Source: Atopsyche davidsoni
Lineage: Eukaryota; Arthropoda; Insecta; Trichoptera; Hydrobiosidae
Length of the DNA: 64,000 nt
Direction of reading: 5' to 3'
Assembly: GCA_022113835.1 (NCBI GenBank)
Contig: JAILWY010000027.1
Span: 12,836,501-12,900,500, forward strand
Shown here: in pieces, positions 54,479-64,000 of the stretch
Numbering within the stretch: the stretch's first letter is position 1
How the letters are laid out: the number at the start of each line of letters is the position of its first letter
Position numbers and translations under genes: made by a program
Notes under the pieces: model-generated
The model's input: the letters and a program-made list of their open reading frames with translations, nothing else
Database searches by the model: none
Told to the model about the DNA's origin: nothing

Positions 54479-56502
54479 GTGTTTTGAGTGAGATAGCTCA
54501 TACTGATTTGTCTTGATAATTCAAAAATTTTAATGGATATCTACAATTATTAGTTACTGGCGATGGAAGCTAAATTTTTGTGAATAATGACAATGAATTT
54601 CTATGAACATAATTGTAGGTTTTAATTGAGTTTTTAAATTCTTTCAATGCTTAAGCAGCCAAATGTGAGTATTTTCAAGTACTGTTAATAAACTTTTATT
54701 TTTAAATAATTTTTTCTCTTCGATCTTCAACGTTACCATATAATGTGGGGGTAATTTATCTTTTTAGTTGTTTTAAGCCCAGCGCATCTTTTGGTTTTAA
54801 AGCTATTATTTTATAGCTAATTGAGTATATGTAAACAAAACCAATTTACTAAGTAAATAAAAATTTGGCTCCCAATTTTTTTTTATGTGTCTTGAGGGAA
54901 GGAGTGCTTCATAAGCCATTCATTTTTTAAATTAAAATTTCTTATAAATATTTTATTTTTGGTGAAGGGTTATGAAGCGGGTATTTGTAAAAAAAACCAC
55001 CATAATATTGTTCTATTATATTCTTAAAAAATGTTTGTTTTGTTTGCAATAAATTTAAACAATCATCTACATACACATGAAAATGATAATGTAAAAAAAA
55101 TAAAAATACTGAGAAAGACATGAAATTTTTAAACATTATTTTTATAATATGAAGTGACCTCAAGGTGATGCCCCAAATATTCCAAACCGAGCTGGACTTT
55201 GACATTTATGCAATGGTCCATTACTTCACCGATTTTCACAACTTTTCTATTTTGACTGGTGCTTATGGCACTGAGGATAAAAAAGAAATTATCACTGATT
55301 AACATCAGGTTTATGGAGAGTATTTTGAAATCAGCTAGATTTGTTTTTATTTTATGTGTTTTTTTTCTTTTGAGTGTCCGAACTTGCTACATTAAATTAA
55401 TATAAATGGTGTGGGTTGATCGCCTCAGCATTGGAATGAAATATCAGAATGTTTACGATTAAAACAGAAACAAGTTATGATAGCATTAAACATAAACTTT
55501 AATTTATTATTGCTATTCTGTAAATAATGATTATTTCAGAATGTACTGCTATAAACACCACAAAATGGCTGTTTTGTTAAACCTCAAGTGTCATGTGACC
55601 GGGCGCGTGGCGTGCCTTAAGAGAATGTGGGTGCATTTTGCTATTACTGGCTCCAATATTAAAAATATATGAAATAATAAATTTGTATTTCAATTGATTG
55701 AATTGATGTATATATTTTTTAACGTTTCCAAGTTCACAACTTTTAATGTTTATTTTATGAAAATAGATCTCTATGAGAGTAGATAGATCAAAGAAATCCA
55801 ATATTTAAATTCATATTATTAGGTTTTTATAGTACATTTTTCTAAAACCAACTTAGTTCTGATTAAATTAGATTGGCCGCTTTTGGAGTCAATTTCTGTA
55901 ATCTGAAAAATTGTGCTCCACTGACTTTTCGGCCTCATCTGAACGAAGCCCAATAAAACCAAGTTTTACCAAATTGCTTTTATGTTTTATAAATAATTTG
56001 ACATCCTATACATTTAATATCATCAAATATAAAATTTTTTAGTATAATCAATCGTCCATAAATTTAGTTTTTTTTTTTTTTACATCCATTGGATATAGAG
56101 CACGTGCATACTAGCACCACAGTTATTGTCAATTTCTTAGGTTCAAGATTTGTGTCCTATGTTTTACATATTAAATGTATACGTTTATTTCAAATTTTAC
56201 GAGACGTACCGTTTTAATTTGATAATTTTTTTTTCTCATTAGTCATATAACAGACCATCACAAAGTGACATATCCTTCTAAAAAATGTGTATTATACTGA
56301 TAGTACAATTTAATGCCTACGTTTTTATAAGCTCAGATTATCTTGTTATTTTTTTACAGTATAATTTTATGAGTTCCAAATATTCAAAGCTTTTTTCACA
56401 CCACTACAGAAATGGATGTGATATTAATATTGATTACAATATTATTAATCATCAAAGATGGATGCTTAGTATGTAACAATGGCGGCACGGCAATAAATCA
56501 GA

Positions 56503-56588
56503 ATAATATAATGCCTGTCCTCGGCTGACGAGAGTGACGTGCCGACGTGGAGATTTTTCATGATGACACAAGTCCGTAACTCTTTTCT
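56503..56588 (+). repeat. 86-bp segment, internal copy (unit 3 end)
   Basis: Followed by the 391-bp segment at 56589-56979 and the start of unit 4. Confidence 0.9.
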
Positions 56589-59500
56589 GCGATGACATGT
56601 AGCTAATCTCATATGAACGTTGAATATTGTATTATTTTACTCGCCAAATGATTGAGATGACTTTGCATATGGCTTTGCATAATGTTTACCGAATGATGAC
56701 TTTCATGTTTTTGAAAAAATGGAGTATAGGTACTAGTAGGTATGTAAAAATCTCACATTCGCAACTTTTATTTGTAAGCTTATTTTCAATGTCGTTTGAC
56801 GAAGTCTCCTTCCGTAAAAATTGAAAATGATCACACAAATTATGAAGCATTAAATTTATTGTATCCGCGTGCTTGAATTTTTGGGACGAGTTTTCTGCAT
56901 TGCAGCCTCGCCGCTGCGCCCACAGATGGCTCTAGAAGGCAAAACTTCATTTTTTTAAAAATAAAAACTCAGACATATTAATTTTTCATATTTGTCCAGC
57001 GCATGTTAAAAATACGATAAAACATTAATCCGATAACAATGTTGGCCATAATCTAATAATTTCGATAGCAGACGTAAATTCTCACAAGCAACATGTGACC
57101 GATCATTTCATTTCACGTATTCAATTGACATTTTTTGATTCACACACAATCGATTTTAGAATTTGACAATTTTATTGTGTATTTAATCTTTTAATTATTT
57201 AACATTGAATTTTGATCCCAGATAACTAATTAATCTCAATAAACATATATATTTCACTAACGTCTTGCGAATAACGAAGATTTTTTTTATTTTAACTTTT
57301 TTTTCTTAAAAAATTTGTGCACTCCGTGCAATGTCAATATCTAAATAAACGCGATGCCGAATTAGCTCAGTAGTACAAACGCCCTATATACTCTACATCA
57401 GTTTGTAAACATAGTTATTATTCCAGACATTATTTTTTTAATTAATTACATAACATTCCTGTTTAAGATATTCATTAAATAAAAGATACTTGCGACTCAG
57501 TTTGTGTGTAGATACGAAACTCGACAGCCGCATATATTTATAATAATAATTTTATAAAGCATTATGGTTGAAACATATAGGTACCTACACTTTGCTGATT
57601 GTACACTTTATATATTTATACTTTGCTGAACTTTGTACTATAATATCGTTGCATATAATTTATGAACTTCTTGAATTGTCACGAATGCATGCTCAAGAAT
57701 TATTGTGTAAGAGAAACTTATTGCGTTAATACGATATTACCAAAGAAAATAATTTTTATTTGATGACGCAAGAATCCGGAAACATCACCACAGCATTGTA
57801 TTTACAACGATTATAATAAATAAAGAAAACATTGGGCTACTTGTAGATATGTGCTGTAAAAATTTAAAAAATATATAAAAAAGTATCAGTCAAAGTCAAA
57901 CATAATTTCTGTTGCTGGGATTTTACTTATTTTTTAACGATAAATCTTGTCTTATAACATGAACAATATCTTAATCTATTGATAAAAACAGTGAATGGAA
58001 ACGTAAACCTTTGTTTTATTATTTTATTACTTTTTTATTTACAATTGTATTTAAAAATTCAAAGCAAGCAACAAATATACAGTTAAAAAATGTATTCATT
58101 TTGAAAAAATGTAGTATTTATTGATTTGCTTCAATTTACTGGAACCGTCCATTGGTCATCAATCATAATGTGCCAGTATTGATTATTTTACTAATCTCCT
58201 TAGATTTACAACAATATGACTCATTTTTATATCAAAGAATAATTTATTTTAAGAAAAATAACCGATTGTACAGTAATATCCAAAACATATATGACATTTT
58301 GTAAAATCATGATCATTGCCTAGATCCCTAATACCTACTACATTGTAATCAAACAATCGTATTAAAACAAATATAAAGTGACTGAATTGAAATAATTTAT
58401 CTCAACTAACCTTGCTTAAAAAACTGGTAAGTGTCTTGCTTATAATTCTGGAGCATTTGAGTTTTCATTGCTGTATTTACTTAGTTATATACATAATTGT
58501 TTTTTTCGTAATAAAACACTACAACACGTGTTTCCTTTAATTTTAAGTTTTTATTAAATTATTTTTGAAATGGGTGTATTAAAAGCATCAATGTAATAAT
58601 AATAAGTTAGAGCTTATTTGAAGCTTATTGAACTATATACAATGTAAATATTTACATCAGCAATCAGCAATTAATTATTAATATATATTAAAATGCTACC
58701 ACATTATATACAACAATTAATAAACAACATACATTGACAGATAACCTCAGATTGAAAGTATATTTATAAATTAAATAGGAGCATCGACAATTTAATTACA
58801 TTTATTTTTTTATATTTTATTTACGGATAATGTCGCACTTTCACTATTGCAAATAAATTTGGCGTAATTTTTATGATATGCCAAAAAAATGTGTTTGAAC
58901 AGGTGCAATCAAACGGTCATTAATTATTCACGAAATTACATTACTTCAAAGTTAGCTTACGAGAGTTTTATTTTTTTATTTGACAATAAAACAGACCCGT
59001 TCTATTATAATACTCAAATGAACTATCTTAATTATAAAAAAACTAACTATTTACCTTAAATTTATTAAATCATTGTAACATTAATATTTTACATTACACT
59101 TCATTTTTAAACTATACAAAGTAATAAATAAAATGTAATGAATCAATTATTTTACAGCTATTATTTCCAAACGTTCTTATCATATTTAATATATTTATAT
59201 ACCAGAGTGAACAAAAATCTACAAGAAAATGATTTTACCGAATGTCGAAACACAGGCGCTTAGCACTGTTCAATTTAGACAAAGCTATCCTAAAATATTC
59301 GTATACATTAGTTCATCCCTGGAATGATCATTCAATACTCGACAAAGAATATTTCTTTGTACATTTTTATCACTTTGTCGTTTGTCATTGCATCGGGTGC
59401 ATCGGAAGCTCTCGATTTTTAACAATAAGTACGTTTCTCCGGGCCGTTGGCTGGAAACTCAATTTGTATTTTACCGCTGTCGCTGACGAATAAAACAGAA

Positions 59501-59658
59501 ATCTGCTACATCGACTTCTTAAACAATCTAAACAAATGACGTCCGTTTAAAATTAAAACAAACGAATAACTCATTATTTGTGGCATAAATATCATTTATA
59601 ATTCTTTTGATATTTTTTACAATAATATACACTTGAGTTTTGGCCGTTTTTGAAAAGT

Positions 59659-59839
59659 TTCTTTGAAATCTCTGACGACACGAGTTACGCCATCGCCGCC
59701 TCGACCAATAGGCGAGAAGACGGATCGATGTTTGGCCCTTTATTGCGTACTGACTTTCTTCAGGGTTCTGCGTCCAGGACTTGGAATTGTGTGTCTAAGT
59801 TTGCACATTTGTAAACTGTATCACCTCCGAGAAGCGAAT
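59659..59839 (+). promoter_or_regulatory. Promoter-like block and candidate first exon (unit 4)
   Basis: CCAAT box retained, donor gtaagt at 59840-59845. Confidence 0.4.
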
Positions 59840-60309
59840 GTAAGTAAACTCGTTTAGTTTTTTAACTCGTATACCTGTGTATTTACTCTAAATGCGGTTT
59901 GTTATCGCCATTCGTTTGATGGACGGCCGCGGTGACCAACATGGCGTCATGTAAATACCAAAAAATTGCGGAGCGACTGACGTTTTGCAGGATGCTTATT
60001 TACTTATTATTCTCATGTTTTACGTTTCTTTTTTTATCTACTGGATAAATAGGATGTGATCTGAGTCGGATAGTTGTAGTGCTGTTGTAAGACATTATCG
60101 ACAGTTACAATAAACAGTGCTACCGTTGAGTTTGTTTGTAATTTAACATCTGTACAAATTGGCGTTTCTCGAGGTTATTTTCTGTTTTATGCCGCATTGA
60201 AATGTTTTATCTCTAATTTTTATTTCGGGTGTTTTCGTAAAAGTATTCAGCAAACATATTCAATCTAAAAATGCAGTGGTTGATGTTCAGTTTTCTTGAC
60301 CCGAGTAAC

Positions 60310-60832
60310 TTCTTCTTAATCTTCTATTCTTTCACTGAAGTCTTTGTTCCTTACAAACGAACATTCATAAAGGAAGTGGACTTCGCTCCTCTTCCCTATA
60401 ACAATTAACTTTACTTAAATAGCTTTATTTTACGATATGTAATTTAAGTTCATATGTTGTTGCATCTTTTAACACAATCCTTTTTTCTACCCATTCTCTT
60501 AATGACTCCAATGGCTGCGTCCATTGTTGTATGTCCATATGTTTGTTTCGGTGCAGGACTACGGTCTTTTGTTGTAATATGTCAATATATACCAATGTAC
60601 TTAGAAAGCTAGAACATAACTCGCCTGACCACCGAACGAGACGCTGTCTGTCTGTCTGTCTGTCGGTGTGAATAAATCTACAATAATTGTCAATTGAAAG
60701 TCTATCATTTATCGACGTTGAACGAGAGTCCTTCAAATATTGTGCATCCGCGGGACGTTCACATGTCAAGCTAGTGACGTTCTGAGACGAGGCACATAAC
60801 AGTTGATGTTCAGTTTTCTTGACCCGAGTAAC
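60310..60832 (-). mobile_element. 523-bp insertion with 30-bp direct repeats (unit 4)
   Basis: Present as in the other left arms. Confidence 0.6.
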
Positions 60833-61987
60833 GTGTGCTATTTTTGAGGTTGTGTCCGCTTCCTATTCCGTTTTGGTCTCTAGACGTATTTTTTTCATCC
60901 GCAGAGAGCAGTTCTCAATAAATCTGTCTTCTAGAAAAGTACGATGGAGTTTTAATCGATAATACTTAAACGTAAAACCTGCAATGCCTGACCTTGTCCC
61001 TGCTGTCCGATTCCAATTCCCAAGTCTAATGACCACTAAGTATCCGATAGATATTAACGTGAAAAACAAGCTTTCTATTATTAATCTTTTTGCACGTATT
61101 GTGATTGAATTTACATGGTAAAAAAATACTGAATGCACATGTTTCATCAGTATTGATTTTATTTTTCTTTTTATTTCTAAATTACCCGTCCCAACAACCT
61201 AACCATTTTTCAATCTTTACCCATAAAATGAGCTATTTTTTTTATTGCAATGGTTATTATATTGAAGAATATATAGAAACCTAATATATTTTGACCACAT
61301 TTGTACGATGCAAAACTAGCTAGCAAGAATTGTGATGAGTGATGACCTTGATTTATCAACAATTACTAGGTAGAGTTACTGTTCTCAGGGAGAATAAATT
61401 ATTGCAATTTGTGTAGCATATTATATTTTATACACTATCATTTTACGAAATAATAGTTCAGTCAAGGTAAAAACTGCATTTTGTTTGTTAGTTTATCATT
61501 TGATGACTTTAGTTAGTTATTGTTAACTTTGTTCAACTTATACTCATAAATACAAGTAAATTCGATTAACAACAACATATTCTTCAATTTTATCACATTT
61601 AAATGTAATTTTTATAAATGAGAATTCGTAAAACTTTCTTTTAAAATTTATTATATGAACATTTATTTACCCTGCATTTAACTTATATATTGATCATTAC
61701 TGGATTATAAAGACCTCTACACATACAGCAACTAATCGCGCCACCAACTTTCGGGTAGCCAATAGCATCCCTTTATTTTGGGAGTTTTTTTTTTTTAATG
61801 TTAATAGCGGTTTAACTTTAAAATAATATGTTAAAACATATAAAAGTGTAGTATGTCTCCATTTGCTTAGTAAACTAGCTCCAGGAGCATTTATATTCAC
61901 AGTATTACATGATACAAATATGTTTATTTATTCTCATGTACAACATAAAATTATTTTAAATTACAATTTTTTATTAAATAATTTCAG

Positions 61988-62127
61988 ATACCGCGCACGC
62001 GTAAGAGGCACCACTCCTCAACTCGCCCTCGTTCAAGGTCTCGCTCGCACACATATGATGTGAAACGACGGCGCCCTGATGACTCTCCTGCGGGTTCATC
62101 ATATCGCATAAGATCTCGTTCTCACAG
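61988..62127 (+). CDS. RS-domain exon, open copy (left arm, unit 4)
   Basis: Open frame and splice sites retained. Confidence 0.6.
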
Positions 62128-62331
62128 GCAAGTTACTCACCATTACCAACTTCTAAGTGTATTTTTCATGAAATCTAAATCATTACCTACTACATATACC
62201 ACACTACACATACCAATTTACTTGGAATTTGCATACATTGATCTGAACTTTTACACTATCGTTGGTGAATACAAATCAAGTTGTCATAAAATAGAATACT
62301 TATCATGCACTAAATAGTCCCCCAGATAAAT

Positions 62332-62436
62332 CTTCAGCGCCATCTATTGTATTAATCATTCGTTCATTTATTTGACCGCGAAACTTTCCCCATAGATGAC
62401 TTTAGTGTACATAAATATAAGTGACTTTACCATGAC
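62332..62436 (+). repeat. 105-bp repeat A (unit 4)
   Basis: Abuts the retroelement tail (62437-62653), as elsewhere. Confidence 0.9.
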
Positions 62437-62653
62437 TGTACCGGACGTACATTTTGAACTGCACCATAAGGGTCACTGGTAGCAAAGCATTTAACGCTTG
62501 TAGCAGGCAGCCCGGGATTGTCGAAGTCAGCCCGGGGTTGTAGAAGTCAGCAAGGGCAGAGAAGTCAGCACGGGAAGAGAAGTCAGCTCGGGATCGTAGA
62601 AGTCAGCACGGGAAGAGGTCTTAATCAAACGCTGGTTGGTTTCACACTGATCT

Positions 62654-64000
62654 TTATTGTACAATACAGGCATATTTATTTACAAAGTAATTCCTGCGTG
62701 GAAGCCGCGCAGGATCGTTTGCCCGTGCCGAACGATGCCGGGCGAGAATCTTCGTACGTGCCGAAACGGGGCCGGGCGAGAGATCGTTGATGCCGCTCCC
62801 GACACGCCGGCGGTTCTCAAGCGCGGCGCGTGCGGGCCGTGCATACAACGCCTGCGGGTCCGTGTACTGTGAGCGGTGGCCGCTCCGGCCCGCCGCTGTC
62901 AGCTTCCTTGCGTACCCTTTGCTGACATAATCTCCTATTTTTTCATGGTACGCATCGGACAGAACTGGGTCGGCTCTGAGCTTACGCTCCAGCACCATCA
63001 GTCGGTTCAGAGCACAAGCCCGGTTGTCGGGTAGGTGGGTGTCCCCATCCTTCCACAGGAGTCCTGTCTCCCAGCGTCCTGATTTCAACTGGCGCGTGGT
63101 AGCCGCCATTATGGCTCGAGCTCTCTTTTCTTCGGCGCACTCTGCCCGAGAGAAGGGCGTGACTCCTAGTGAGTCGATTGCGAAGCTTTTCTTAACTAAC
63201 TCATTTAGTTGATCTTCCCGCTCGGTGGTTAGGGTGACGTGGTAGCTACTCTGAGTCTGACCCCTTCCGTGAGCCACCCATCCCAGCGACGTGTGAGACA
63301 GGATGCAGGCGTCGCTTGTTGTCTCTTTCAGCTCTCGGGTGACGATGAGGTGGGCGTTGTCCATGCCTATCAGCAGTCGTGGTCTGATGTCTCGGCCGCC
63401 CGTCCGGGTCGTCTCGTCCTTGATCGTCTGTACTGGGAGCATGAGAGCCTTTACCGTGCATGCCTTCACGGTGTACTCTGCCGCGTCTCCCCGCACGCGG
63501 ATCTTCACTATTTGGGACAGGCTGTCGGTGGTGCACATCCCACTGATGCCGTGGATCCGAATATCTTGGATCGGTCCCTTGGCCCCCACGCTCGCTGCAA
63601 CGCTGCTGTCGATCAGCGTTATGGTGGATCCTTCGTCCAGGAGTGCGTGGACGTCCATGGATCCGGTAGGGCCGCTCACGGTCACGGGTATCACCTTGAG
63701 CAGGATGGAGTGTCCCTGCCGCCAGGTGTTGGCTACCGTGTTTCTTGGCTTCAGTTCGGTGTGCAGAAGGCGGTGATGTGGTCTGCTGCACCCATTCTCG
63801 CCGCATATTTTCCTGGTACAGTACCGCGATCGGTGGGCGGGCTCCAGACAGATGAAGCACCGATTGAGACGGTTCACGAGGTCCCAACGTTCCTGGGTGC
63901 TCTTCTTCGTGAAGACATTGCACTTGTCCATCCTGTGCTTTCCGGCTCTGCATATCGGGCATGCGTCCCGGTTGCGGTCTTCCCGGTGGTCATCGCGGCC
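62654..64000 (-). CDS. BEL/Pao gag-protease ORF, C-terminal part (unit 4, cut by window)
   Basis: Only the part from the zinc knuckle region through protease and the truncated end is inside the window. It agrees in protein with the other copies over the shared region, and the frame is open up to the window edge. Confidence 0.88.
   Translation of the reverse strand, partial: GRDDHREDRNRDACPICRAGKHRMDKCNVFTKKSTQERWDLVNRLNRCFICLEPAHRSRYCTRKICGENGCSRPHHRLLHTELKPRNTVANTWRQGHSILLKVIPVTVSGPTGSMDVHALLDEGSTITLIDSSVAASVGAKGPIQDIRIHGISGMCTTDSLSQIVKIRVRGDAAEYTVKACTVKALMLPVQTIKDETTRTGGRDIRPRLLIGMDNAHLIVTRELKETTSDACILSHTSLGWVAHGRGQTQSSYHVTLTTEREDQLNELVKKSFAIDSLGVTPFSRAECAEEKRARAIMAATTRQLKSGRWETGLLWKDGDTHLPDNRACALNRLMVLERKLRADPVLSDAYHEKIGDYVSKGYARKLTAAGRSGHRSQYTDPQALYARPARAALENRRRVGSGINDLSPGPVSARTKILARHRSARANDPARLPRRNYFVNKYACIVQ

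Larger units (their letters stand above)
42367..56979 (+). repeat. Tandem macrosatellite unit 3 (14,613 bp)
   Basis: Third full unit. Its marker is T at 46747 in the left arm but G at 51822 in the right arm, so its two arms disagree, unlike units 1 and 2. Confidence 0.97.
60204..62136 (+). repeat. Inverted-repeat left arm, unit 4
   Basis: Its partner right arm would begin about 1.7 kb beyond the window edge. The right arm of unit 3 (51048-52455) is also in inverted orientation to it. Confidence 0.93.
56980..64000 (+). repeat. Tandem macrosatellite unit 4, partial (7,021 bp in window)
   Basis: The fourth unit is cut by the window edge inside the gag ORF. Its left-arm marker is C at 61360. 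The array therefore continues beyond this window and its true copy number is unknown. Confidence 0.97.

Overview
The window is eukaryotic nuclear DNA, most likely from an insect. It is AT-rich and intron-containing, has CpG-rich promoter-like islands, and carries a hAT-type MITE with an 8-bp target duplication, a BEL/Pao-class gag-protease ORF and arthropod-like TCAGT initiator motifs. The order cannot be fixed from the sequence. There are no bacterial operons, ribosome binding sites or CRISPR arrays. Most open frames are chance frames or shadows, and many open only from non-ATG codons.

Positions 1-13054 are single-copy flank. Most of it is AT-rich and featureless. It is punctuated by an ~85-bp inverted repeat pair (718-802 and 1933-2016), a cluster of GC-rich minisatellites (3715-4172), a ~95-bp foldback (4213-4308), a complete hAT MITE (5076-5318) and a CpG-rich stretch (about 11150-12880). 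That stretch holds one recognisable host exon on the minus strand: the N-terminal exon of a PAQR-family membrane protein closest to PAQR4 (11382-11631), with a clear splice donor. The rest of that gene is not visible in this window.

Positions 13141-64000 are a tandem array with an exact period of 14,613 bp: three full units (13141-27753, 27754-42366, 42367-56979) and a partial fourth (56980-64000). The units look almost identical, with only a few single-base differences noticed. The array runs off the right edge.

Each unit has a promoter-like CCAAT block ending in a good splice donor (about 15820-16006 in unit 1), then a large inverted repeat. The left arm is 16365-18297 and the right arm 21822-23229, around a 3.5-kb spacer. 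Each arm carries the same 138-140-bp exon encoding an arginine/serine-rich (RS) segment, flanked by an AG acceptor and a GC-type donor. The left-arm exon is open and the right-arm exon is frameshifted. The spacer holds a GC-rich, minus-strand BEL/Pao gag plus protease ORF that stops where reverse transcriptase should begin. Outside the arms each unit has an A/T minisatellite, a second promoter-like island with a 41-codon ORF, and a pair of 105-bp repeats.

The most interesting feature is this array: a macrosatellite whose unit contains a foldback of a host-like RS exon around a retroelement gag ORF. Its transcripts could form long hairpins. That is an inference; the repeat structure itself is directly visible.
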